NCBI GenBank assembly: GCA_033964015.1
Contig: CM066917.1
Location: 27,435,951-27,499,950 of the forward strand
Direction of reading: 5' to 3'
DNA: 64,000 nucleotides
Source of the DNA: Scolanthus callimorphus
Lineage: Eukaryota; Cnidaria; Anthozoa; Actiniaria; Edwardsiidae
The notes beneath the pieces are model-generated. The model had not been told where the DNA came from. It worked only from the letters and a program-made list of their open reading frames with translations, and ran no database searches. Made by a program: the position numbers and the translations under genes. Positions 45,836 through 57,300 of the stretch are shown piece after piece. Every line of letters starts with the position of its first letter. Positions within the stretch are counted from its first letter, which is position 1.

Positions 45836-46372
45836 TAAAGGCGCGATCAAACGGTGATGAGAGTTGATGAGATCTAATGAGAGTTCCAATTATCATCCAC
45901 TCTTATCTACTCTCACGAGAAGCGATCAAACGGGGATGAGAGTTGATGAGAGCTAATGAGAGTTCCAACTATCATCCACTCTTATCTACTCTCACGAGAA
46001 GCGATCAAACGGTGATGAGAGTTGATGAGAGCTAATGAGAGTTCCAACTATCATCCACTCTTATCTACTCTCACGAGAAGCGATCAAACGGGGATGAGAG
46101 TTGATGAGAGTCAGCGTGAACACTAGCACCCATACTTTTTCGCGGAGGAAAGCCTGCAGTTCTTTGGAACCAAATGAACCTGCAGTTCTTTTGGCGGCAG
46201 CTGCCGACTGAAAAAACTCTCATCCGCGCGATCAAACGGTCAACAACTCTCATGAAAACCTTGAACATGCTCAAAGTGCACGAGAGTGAATGAGAGTCGA
46301 TGAGAGTTCGCGATCAAACGGGAAAAACCCTCATGAGCTCTCATCACCTCGACATCACCGTTTGATCCCTGC
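45836..46372. mobile_element. MITE with an internal 79-bp tandem array
   Basis: It starts near GCGCGATCAAACGGTGATGA and ends near the inverted CATCACCGTTTGATCCCTGC. Inside, GCGATCAAACGG(T/G)GATGAGA begins at 45,843, 45,922, 46,001 and 46,080, an exact 79-bp period. The units are also self-complementary (TGATGAGAGTT versus ACTCTCACGAG). It lies just past the SLC22 stop. Confidence 0.85.
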
Positions 46373-46389
46373 TTGAGGCCGGTTCCATA

Positions 46390-47346
46390 TACAGTCGAAG
46401 CTCTTGTAAGCGACCACCTCGGGAACTGAAAATTGCGGTCGTTAACGGAGCTGGTCGCTTACGAGAACGGCTCTCGTAAGCGACCACCAAGCGGCTTCCT
46501 ACTTGAACAATAAGTGTTGGTCGCTTACGAGAGCTTAGTACAATAAATCTAGAAAAAAAATGTGATACTAATGCTTAAAATAGTTTGATATATTTCCCGA
46601 CTTTAATTAAGAATAGATAACCGCAAATATGTACATAGAAAATGACATTTCGCCGGTGCATCTTGTATCAGTTTAGATATTTATGAGGTGATGACTGATG
46701 TTTTAAAGACAAAAAGCACTGTGGTCGCTTACGAGAGCTTAAAAACAATAGAAAATCTATGTTGATGATTTGAAATTGTGGTCGCTAAAGCCGGGGAAAT
46801 ACGAGGCACAAATCCCTCAAGTCTGGCTTTGTTGCTCGTTTTTCATCAAATTCACAACTTGCCACGCAACATTTTGTTTTGATCACACATGCGAGCCCAA
46901 TGCGAATTTGGCCCCTTAGCACTTCATTTCTATTGACTAATCAACTTGAATTGTAGGCAAGATGTTGCGCGACAAGTTGTGTGTTTGATGAAAACGAGCA
47001 ACAAAGCCAGAATTTGTGTCTCAAAGTAGACCCGCACTCTACTTCGCGCAACAAATTTTCACAACCTGCAACAAATGTTTTTGTTGCGCGACAAGTTGTG
47101 GCGCGAGATGAAAAACGCGCAACAGTGATAATCAACTTGCAACGCAACAATGTTGCGCGACAAGTTGAGGGATTTTGTGCCTCGTATTTCCCCGGCTTAA
47201 CGGAGCTGGTCGCATCGATAAGGCGGTCGCTTACGAGAGCTTGAAATAACAGAGGTTATGTGACATTTCAAACGGGGTTTCGGGAAAATGGTCGGTATAG
47301 GAGCTGGTCGCTTACGAGAGCGGTCGCACAGAGAACTTCGACTGTA
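46390..47346. mobile_element. Mariner-type MITE, middle of the nest
   Basis: It begins TACAGTCGAAGCTCT and ends AGAACTTCGACTGTA. Near both ends it carries many copies of GGTCGCTTACGAGAGC or its complement. Terminal TA dinucleotides fit a Tc1/mariner target duplication. It is interrupted by the Harbinger-type MITE. Confidence 0.8.
46789..47197. mobile_element. Harbinger-type MITE with TAA target duplication, innermost
   Basis: 409 bp. The left end AGCCGGGGAAATACGAGGCA is exactly complementary to the right end TGCCTCGTATTTCCCCGGCT, and pairing continues to about 32 bp. TAA flanks both sides (46,786-46,788 and 47,198-47,200). Removing the element restores GGTCGCTAACGGAGCTGGTC, which matches GGTCGTTAACGGAGCTGGTC at 46,427. 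The 3-bp TWA duplication is typical of PIF/Harbinger. Confidence 0.92.
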
Positions 47347-47866
47347 GTCGTATCAGTCGTCCGAATTGTATGACAAAATTTCATACGACTGATATGATAC
47401 GCCTTTATCGAAACCAGCCTTGAGATAGAAGTCGATTCTACCTCAGAAGACCGTATGAGTCGTCCCAGTCGTATCGCATGGGGATTTCCACATAGTCGTT
47501 TGAGTCGCACGACGAAATTCGTACGATTGATACGACTACATGGAAACCAGATTTTTTTTGCGACTGCCCAAAGCAGGGGATGAGTTTCTACGCTCGTCTC
47601 AAATACAGTGTCCTTATAGGACGTATTACCTCAGTGAAACTATATAAGATGAACCAATATGAACAATGACCAGTTAAATGTTTGACATAATCATAACACG
47701 CGAACCGAGTTTTGTCGAAAAAGTACAAAAACAACGATATAACCCAACCAAAGCAATCATGTGAGCCCGTAATAAAAATACAGGGGCGTAGCTATGGGGG
47801 GTCCTAATTACGAAAAATATATTAGACACAAACATGATCAGTCATCATATAGTTTGTTTAGTTGTA

Positions 47867-47889
47867 CCCCCCCCCCCCCCCCCCCCCCC
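47867..47889. repeat. C homopolymer tract, 23 bp
   Basis: An uninterrupted C run sits inside a piece of the CAGGGGCGTAGC repeat family that begins at 47,781. Confidence 0.9.
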
Positions 47890-48089
47890 AATGCTGACTA
47901 CGCACCAGATTTCTGTCATTTTTTTTTGTGCTTTAGCCGTCAAAACATGCCGTGAAACAAAAATTAACTCACATTTACATTATTCATTAGTTTTCTTTGG
48001 TGTCTTGTTTTTATTGATTACATTATTTTTTACAGCGGATTGTACTCATAAAGGCACTGTTTGAATTTCAATATAGTTCACGTGACTTT

Positions 48090-48095
48090 TTATTA
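48090..48095 (-). promoter_or_regulatory. Candidate polyadenylation signal AATAAA of the coiled-coil gene
   Basis: Minus-strand AATAAA about 227 bases past the stop codon of the LRRCC1-like gene, directly beyond the 3' minisatellite. Use is inferred. Confidence 0.4.
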
Positions 48096-48118
48096 CGGCC
48101 TACCGTACGGCTGCACAC

Positions 48119-48352
48119 GGGATCCCTGTGTTATCAGCCCGCTAGGTCCTTCTGTATCTCTGGCGGGATCCCTGTGTTATCAGCACTCAAGGTCATGTTG
48201 TATCTGGGCGGGATCCCTGTGTTATCAGCCCGCTAGGTCCTGCTGTCTCGGGCGAGATCCCTGTGTTATGAGCCCGCTAGGTCCGTCTGTATCTTGCTGT
48301 ATTTCGGGCGGGTACCCTGTGTTATCGGCCCGCTAGGTCCTGTTGTATCTCG
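48119..48352. repeat. About 45-bp minisatellite derived from the last coding exon
   Basis: Five units on the plus strand share GGGATCCCTGTGTTATCAGC followed by CCGCTAGGTCCT and GTATCT. The first unit on the minus strand contains the gene's own last codons (for TEIQQDLAGR) and stop TAA. The other four lie in the 3' UTR and repeat the same bases, each retaining a TAA or TGA equivalent. The array ends before the AATAAA at 48,095. Confidence 0.9.
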
Positions 48353-51300
48353 GTAAAGGCGGAGCTGAGCTTTTTGATTCGCATTTCTAACGTCTTCTTG
48401 GTGAGCGCGTTTTCTTGCAGCAGATGACGCATTTCGTCTTCCACATCCAAAACCTGTCAACAACGAAGTTCATCAAACGTCATTTAGAAAAATATTTGTC
48501 ATTTCATCTGCATTAGAGCTAGGGAGGGGAGGGAGCCAAGTGCAGTTTCTTTTTCTTTTCCGAGTCTAGACGATAGATAGGAAGATCCAGACTATCTAAA
48601 TCAGCAAAACAATTAATACCAAGAACCAAGTTTGAATAAATGACTTACGATTATAAAAGAACATCTCAGGCACGCAGTTGACTCTCGGGTGTTTCCCTCG
48701 GGTGTTTCGAGGAAAGGGCCCCTGGCAAATCTGACGTTTTTTCTTACCCTTTGTGTAGCTTTGTCGGCCTCAGTTTGCTTCTCGTTTAGAAGCCTCTGAA
48801 TTTCCTGGGCGTGAGCCTGCTTCTGTGACTCCAACTGCTGGCGGAACGAGTCATCGCACGCTTTTAACTTTTCGATGGCGGCGCTAAAAATGAGAAAGAG
48901 AAACTAAAATTACTCTTGGCTTCATAAGCTACTCCGTAGACAGACAAAGGCAGACATTCATACCAAAACCATGTTTAGATGAATAGAGTGGATTTCAGAT
49001 GAGTGTCGAAAGCTAAAAGCAAAGTAAATACGCTTAGCCAATCAGGAGCGAGACAATATGAACAACTGACCAATCAGGAACGGAAGCCATTCAACAACTG
49101 ACCAATCGGGAACGGCAGCCATTCAACAACTGACCAATCAGGAGTGAGACAACATCAACAACTAACCAATCAGGAATGGAAGCCATTCAACAACTGACCA
49201 ATCAGAAACGGAAACCATTCAACAATTGACCAATCTGGAACGGAAGTCATTCAACAACTGACCAATCTGGAACGGAAGTCATTCAACAACTGACCAACCA
49301 GGAAAGGAAGCCATTCAACAACGGAAGCCATTCAACAACTGACCAATCTGGAACGGAAGCCATTCAACAACTGACCAATCAGGAAAGGAAGCCATTCAAC
49401 AACTGGGCAATCAGGAACGAGACAAAATCAACAACTGACCAATCAGGATCAGGAACGGAAACCATTCAACAATTGACCAATCTGGAACGGAAGTCATTCA
49501 ACAACTGACCAACAAGGAAAGGAAGCCATTCAACAACGGAAGCCATTCAACAACTGACCAATCTGGAACGGAAGCCATTCAACAACTGACCAATCAGGAA
49601 AGGAAGCCATTCAACAACTGGCCAATCAGGAACGAGACAAAATCAACAACTGACCAATCAGGATCAGGAACGGAAACCATTCAACAATTGACCAATCTGG
49701 AACGGAAGTCATTCAACAACTGACCAACCAGGAAAGGAAGCCATTCAACAACGGAAGCCATTCAACAACTGACCAATCTGGAACGGAAGTCATTCAACAA
49801 CTGACCAATCTGGAACGGAAGTCATTCAACAACTGACCAACCAGGAAAGGAAGCCATTCAACAACGGAAGCCATTCAACAACTGACCAATCTGGAACGGA
49901 AGCCATTCAACAACTGACCAATCAGGAAAGGAAGCCATTCAACAACTGGGCAATCAGGAACGAGACAAAATCAACAACTGACCAATCAGGATCAGGAACG
50001 GAAACCATTCAACAATTGACCAATCTGGAACGGAAGTCATTCAACAACTGACCAACAAGGAAAGGAAGCCATTCAACAACGGAAGCCATTCAACAACTGA
50101 CCAATCTGGAACGGAAGCCATTCAACAACTGACCAATCAGGAAAGGAAGCCATTCAACAACTGGCCAATCAGGAACGAGACAAAATCAACAACTGACCAA
50201 TCAGGATCAGGAACGGAAACCATTCAACAATTGACCAATCTGGAACGGAAGTCATTCAACAACTGACCAACCAGGAAAGGAAGCCATTCAACACGGAAGC
50301 CATTCAACAACTGACCAATCTGGAACGGAAGCCATTCAACAACTGACCAATCAGGAAAGGAAGCCATTCAACAACTGGCCAATCAGGAACGAGACAAAAT
50401 CAACAACTGACCAATCAGGAGTTGTGATTGGCTGACCTAGACAAAGACCCAAGATCCCAACTAATAGGAACATGAAGAAAAGTCTGATTTACTTTCGACT
50501 GCTCACTCCATTTTGGATAATGTCCAACCTTGAAAATGGTTTTGTTTATCAGTAAATTGTGAGAGCCGTCACAAGTTAGGTGAAGGAAAGAGTTGAATCA
50601 ACAGAATACCTTTTCCATGACCTCTAACAAATTTTTTTTGAAAATTCCAGTACTTTTTAGGCTTGAAACGACTTTGTCAGAATTCCAGGAGTTTCCAAGA
50701 CCGTGTAAACCTAGAGTGAAAATATGAATAACTTACTTTCCAGCGGCGACAGCCTTATCTCTTTCCTCTGTCAGTGTCTTCTCTTTTTCTCGAAAATTGT
50801 CTCGCATCAGGACCACTTCTGATTCCATCTGTGTTATGATGGCACTTTTATCCTGCCATTTGCTTCTCAAGGATCTGGGAAATTACGGTAAACAAATCAC
50901 CGCAGTTGATAAAGGAACTCCATTGGAGTTCCTTACATACTAGCTGATTTTGTCATTCTCAGATAAGCCAATAAGTCTAGTTGGAGTTTAGTGCGCATCC
51001 GATTTTAGTCCGAATTTCTTCATATTAGAACGATTTTTATTGTTCCATCTCCTCAAGAAATATTGCCACATATGTAAACTGGGTTTGACTTGTACAATGG
51101 TTAAATCTAGATTTTTTCCCCAAAACTTCGAGTCTCTCGCTTTCGTTTTGACAAACAACCCTTTGCGCACCTTGAGATGCGATCAGCAGGTACCATTACA
51201 ATAAAGAGATGCGACCATATATGGTTCTAGATTTAGGGTTTGGCGACTTCTCAAAATTAGCTGTCAACAGATATTAGATTGGGACCAGATTTTTTATTAT

Positions 51301-54300
51301 GGCGACCAAACTTCACAATTTGGCGACTATAATTTCTTATGTAGGCGCCAAAGGTACCTAAAAAGTTAATGTCGCGTCGGCGCACTTGCGTCTCCTAACC
51401 CTCATCCTCCTTTGCATCAATTCCCTGTGGGGCTAGAATTCATACCTCAATCCGTCTTTAGTTTTCTCTAGCTCCTCCTGGCTTTCTTTCAGTTGTGTCT
51501 TGAGCTCTTCTTTGCGTTGCCTCAGCGACTCGTTGTCGTCCTGTGTAGCATGTAGGAAGAAAAGCCTAGTTTAATTCATGTCTTTGGTGATGTTTCCTTG
51601 CTAGCAGAAGTCTCTGACCTCGAGAAAAAATGCGAGACACATCTGCTAGGGAGTAATGATGTACGATGTTCATTAGCCTGCGTAGCAAGCGTTTCCCCCT
51701 TCCCCTCTCTCCAATTTCGCCCTTGCCCCATATTTCGCACGGCCAAATTATCGAAAATTTCTCGTCTTGTCTCGGGCTTTTCTCCGACCCTAAAACTCCT
51801 CGGAAACGCTTGCTACGCAGGCTAGATGTTCATATAATTTTGCACCGTCCAACCAGGTCCAACATACTATTTCCACCAGACCGAATTCTGAACTTCGTCG
51901 TTCACCAGCTGGAAACTACTGCATCAGATCTGAGAGATACGGTACAGTTTCAACGGCGGCTCCCATCTCTCATTTTGTTGATATCTTTTTCCATTGGAAA
52001 TATATTAAAGGATAAAGTTATTTGGTGCCTATTTTCAACACTTGCGAAGTCTGTTCTATAGGGAAGGTACCGTATCCTAAGTCGTTCGGTGTCTTTGGAG
52101 CTAGCGTTTGGGAAATAGAACTCTGTTCTCTTGTGCTGCGTTGCGCTTAGCCTCACAGAAATTATTCCCAATATACCACTGACACGAGTTGGAGGAGGGC
52201 CTGCCAGTAGTCTTTATTAGCGGAGCTCCTTAGCGTCCGAAGGCCGCAGAGCGGAGCACCATAGGTATCGCAGGAAGAATACAATAGAACTCCGGTATAC
52301 GATCGACTTCATTTTTCATGGTTCAGCGGTATTCCCATTTGAGTATCGGGGGCGCGTCCGTGTCTGCGCGCCCCTACCACAGGCAGCCCAAAAACCGTAC
52401 TTCATTTCGGCGGGAAAACTGCGCGTCCGTTAACAGAAAAATATGTAACCGGGAGCTCCGCTTTTAGCCAGTGGCTAAATCTATATATTATATAAGCAAA
52501 TAAATACATCAGCATAATCGCCATCGGCATCTAACACACATTACGTATACAAATATTATTATTACTTCCCTGGCCATTTGATAATATGAATATTACAGGA
52601 GTACGTGTGGAAGATATATGTTATTTACCGACTGGGAGGTCCGTATAGGGAGAAACTGACCGAAGGCTGGGAAATGTTGACCGAGGCCGCCGGACCGATC
52701 TAAAGCCGGTAAATAACTTATTTTTTGAATTGGATTTTACGATGAAAACCAAGCGCGCACAAATAGTTACCATGATTGTAGGTCAAAGATGGGAAAATAT
52801 TACCCGCGCGCACTCTGAGAACCAATCAAAATGCAGAATTCGTTACCGTGCCGTTAAGGAGAATAAACCCCATTGTGCAATGATAATTGTCATGGAAACC
52901 ATGGCGCACCCTTTCCCGTGCGTCATCGGTAATTGAGAAATCCAAAAAATACCAGAAACCAGCGCGATTGTCATGGAAACCATGGCGCACCCTTTCCCGT
53001 GCGTCATGAAGCTCAAGGCAAGCCGCCATGGCAACCGCACGTAGCATCAATGAGATGGCCCTTAAAAAAAGACTTGGATATAATCATTGAAGTTATATTA
53101 GTTTGAGATTGAGAGAATGGCTCACGAACACGATTTGCAAAGAGAAAGTCACAGTTCCGTCAGGTATTTTTGCATGAAAAGATTTCTTGTGTTAGACAAA
53201 GAGGAGCTCCCTTGTTAGACCAAAACTCATGATTTCTATTCTATTATATTATCCGTAATTTTCAGGGAAGGAAAACCGAGCGCAATTTCTGAGCTCACAT
53301 CCCTTGAGTTGCAAGCCCGAGAGCGACATTTAAGGCGCACAAGCCGGCAGAAAAAGCAACCCATGGATTTTGACGCATTCCTAGAACTAAGAGACGAAAC
53401 ACAAGACGAAGAATTAGTTCAACGAGAGCAACTAGTAGTAGAAGGGAAGAAAGTAACACGAAGAAGGGTTGGCAGAGTTAGGGACCAAAACAACAGTGCC
53501 TTCAACTCGACGCTATCTGTCCAACATGACATCCGGTAAGGCCATACATATTGCATTGAAAGGAAAGCTAGAATTGTGTACGTGCTACTGTACAAGCTGA
53601 CTTTTTGCTCTCAAATTAGCCAATCATAACGATTTTTGTTGCATCGCCAAGCGTTCCAAACAGATTCTATGAAAAATACTGCACTGGGTTTGACTTTGTT
53701 TTGCGATGGTTCCAGGAACATTTCGCTTTCACAAACAGTCCCTTGAACACCGTGAGCTGAGTTCAGTTGGTTGCGCTAGTTGTGAAATAGCTACCATTTA
53801 GGTCTAAATCAAAACGCTTAGCGGACCACTACCCCTTGCGGCGCGATTAATTTGAAACAATAGATGAGATGATCTGCAAAAAATAATAACGATTAACTAA
53901 CGCTTAATTTGGTAAAATGTCAGATATTAAAGATGCAAGATTATCTGTATATATTGTTTATCAATTCAATTTTTTTTGGCGCTGTTTATTATGCAAAAAG
54001 CACAACATTACATTAGTTCATAAAATTCACCAAAAATGGACAGTTCTTCTCCCCAAGTCCCGTAATTTCTAAAATTCTTTCAAAAGTTAAAATTATTCTG
54101 AAATAATGCGCTCAAGCCAACTTCAAACCCGAATTCTAATGAGTCTAATAATGGGATTTATCCATCATGGAAACTCCTAGATTCAACGAGTGGTGCGCGA
54201 ATGTTCACTTGCACGAATAAGAAGTTTATTTTACAGATTTTTAAAATAACTTATCTGCGAAAGATTACCAAAGCACATTCACCATACCCTCTAAATTTAA

Positions 54301-57300
54301 TGAGATCCATTTAAGCACCCTTACTAAACGAAAACGATTCTAATTCCAGCGGGAAAAAGGCCGTCGCCAAGGAAACCACGACCCCATAGCCAATACGCCA
54401 GGAATCTACGTCCCAATAGCTAATGCCCGAGAAATCCACGACCCCGTAGCCAATACCCGAGAATTCCACGATCCTATAACCAATACCAGAGGATTCCACG
54501 ACCCCATAGCCAATACCCGAGGATTCTACGACCCCATAGCCAATACCCGACGATTCCACGACCCCGTAGCCAATACCCGAGAATTCCACGATCCTATAGC
54601 CAATACCCGAGGATTCCACGACCCCGTAGCCAATACCCGAGAATTCCACGATCCTATAGCCAATACCCGGGGATTCCACGACCCCATAGCCAATACCCGA
54701 GGATTCCACGACCCCATAGCCAACACCCGAAGGGAAGAGCTTGCAACAACCCGAACGAGAACTGTGAGCCCTGGGCAGGTCCATATCGTTGAGCACACGA
54801 TAGATACCGGGAACCGCCGACATGCGCTTTGCAATGAAACGGATGAGGGGAGAAGATGGCGAGAGAGGCAGAGGGTAGTTAATAAACGACTCACTACGTC
54901 TGTTGTACCCAGCGGAAAATTTACATTTGTGACCTAATCGTGTTCGCCATTAGTTCATCAGTTTAAAAATATTTTTTAAGTGATTCGAGCAACATCTGGC
55001 CAAGTTAGTCCCGTTACGAACCCTTGATGGCAAGCTAGGAAAAATTGAAAGTCTATATGTGGTTTGTTATCATTATTGTACTCCAGGTGGTGAACTTTGA
55101 AATTGAATTGCTTCAGTCACTTTCTATGCCGGGACAGACCAAAGTAAATACTTCTTAATATAATAGCTCGTTTATTATCCACCTCTCGCAGCAGGAACTG
55201 AATTACAGGTGGGTCAGCAAACAACAGACAACAATGATAGTAATAACTTACATGTACAAAATATAATAGATAATTGCAGTGTAAAGCTATCAGTCTCTCA
55301 CTAATAAGTCAGTCTCTAACTAAGCTCCGGCCGTGTTTAACGGTCACGAAGTTGTTTAATCTTAGAGTATTGCAAAGGGCCTGCTTCGGTTCATTTCCTC
55401 TTCTCAGATTATACTGAGGTGTGTCTACGAGTCTGATGTTAATTAGTTGATATAGGGGATTTTCCCTCACAATACCTCTAACGAACCGCTCGCGGTACCT
55501 GTAGTTCTTCCAATACAAACTGGATTTTTGGCCACTTTTGCAAGACTTTTGTAATACTTTTGTAAGAATTTGTAAGACTTTTCATAGACGGATTTAGGGG
55601 GGCTCAGGGCCCCCCCCCCTTTTTCGATATATTTCCCCATACATTTACTGTATTTGAGAGCAAGGTTACAACTTTGGCCTCCATTATTTTTACTTTGCCC
55701 CCCCCCCCCTTTTTGGAGATCCTGAACTAGGCAAGCCAACGGCAAAGCATGCTGCAATGCAATTAATTTCTATTGAAAATATAGGCAATTTCATTGGCTT
55801 AGACATGAAATCGGTAAATTCACTATGCTAGAAAGACTTGTCTGAGGATTTTTAGGGAGACATAAGCACTTGTAGTACTCACAAACAGGATATGCAATTT
55901 GTAAAGACTTTGTATGTGGGGAACCTAGCGTAAAATGCTGATTCTCACTCCTTTGTTCTTCTTTAATCTGATTGGTCTAGAGACTTTTTGTTGCCATATG
56001 TTCTCAAAGCAAGTCAAAATCTATCATTTTTCACTCTTATTACGTTACTAGTCATGATAACTTACTGTGGTAAAAAAATAGGACATATCCTACGTGGGGA
56101 ACCTTCAATGCCGTAGAACAATGGAGGTTTGCCTAGTTCTTGCATGGATGATTACTTAATACTTTTGTACGAATTTTGTAAGAATTTGTAAGACTTTTGT
56201 AAGACTTTTTAAGACTTTTGTACGAATTTTGTAAGACTTTTTTAAGACTTTTGTACGAATTTTGTAAGAATTTGTAAGACTTTTGTAAGACGTTTGTAAG
56301 ACTTTTGTAAGAATTTGTAAGACGTTTGTAAGACTTTTGCAAAACGTTTGTACGACTTTTGTAAACTTTTGTAAGAATTTGTAAGACTTTTGTAAGACTT
56401 TTGTAAAAATTTGTAAGACGTTTGTAAGACGTTTGTAAGACTTTTTAAGACTTTTGTACGACTTTTGCAAGACTTTTGTACGACTTTTGTAAGACTTTTT
56501 AAGACTTTTGTACGAATTTTGTAAGTACTATTTACAATATGAGCGGCCGATTTGTATGGGATTTACAATTTCGAGGCCGAAGGCCGAGAAATTGTAAATT
56601 CCATACAAATCGGACGCGAATATTGTAAATGACTTATGATATGTCAATACAACAACTCTTTGTTGAAAATTCTTTGTTTGTATTCTTTTGTTGAAAACAA
56701 TTTGAAGTACTATTGAAAATCCAAGGCAGGATGAATTCAATTCAGTTGAAAGGTTTTTAGGATTCTTTTGTTTTATTGATGACAATGATAGGCCTTTTGT
56801 TGTAAATGATGTAATACACAAAATAATGAACTGGCTTTTGTTATCAACTTTAGCCGAAAGTTGTGCAATGAAATTTATTCAGTCGATGCTAAGTACTGTA
56901 AAAAAATGCAGCGTAGCGCTTTTGGTACGCCAAACTCGTCACAAGTCGCTTTCTCTGCTCTTCAAAATCGTGTGTTGGGATGGGACTTTCCGAAAGTCTA
57001 AAACACGGCAGGACAGCAGTTGGAGGCATTCGTACCGATACGAATAACAGGAGATGCGAACTATATGGTCGAGCTTTTTGAGACAACAATCGAGCAAGAA
57101 ATGAAGGTTAGTTTTATTCTGAGTATAGCGACTTTGCTTTATCAGACTTGTTGTTAAATTAAATGTAAAACACATTAAATATCGAACTACATTTCCATGT
57201 GTTTAAGGTTTCCAAACTGGCTTCGAAAGCATTGCACGCAGAGGGATTGGAAAAGATACAACAATGGAGCAAGTGAACAAGACGAGGTCAAGAAATTGTT

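Larger units (their letters stand above)
46377..47545. mobile_element. Outermost of three nested MITEs
   Basis: The left end (CCGGTTCCATA at 46,380-46,390) continues on the far side of the inner insertion as TAGTCGTATCAGTCGTCCGA (from 47,345). Its right end is the inverse: TCGTACGATTGATACGACTA then CATGGAAACCAG. With the insert removed the two arms align over about 45 bp. Confidence 0.75.

Noticed and set aside
49020..50420. CRISPR-like array
   Set aside because: The units are directly tandem without unique spacers, and the context is an animal intron.
54311..54823. 170-codon minus-strand repeat protein (GIGYGVV repeats)
   Set aside because: It is produced by a 30-bp minisatellite; no exon boundaries support it.
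56133..56470. Lys/Tyr/Ser-rich minus-strand frames
   Set aside because: They are translations of the GTAAGACTTTT array on the other strand.
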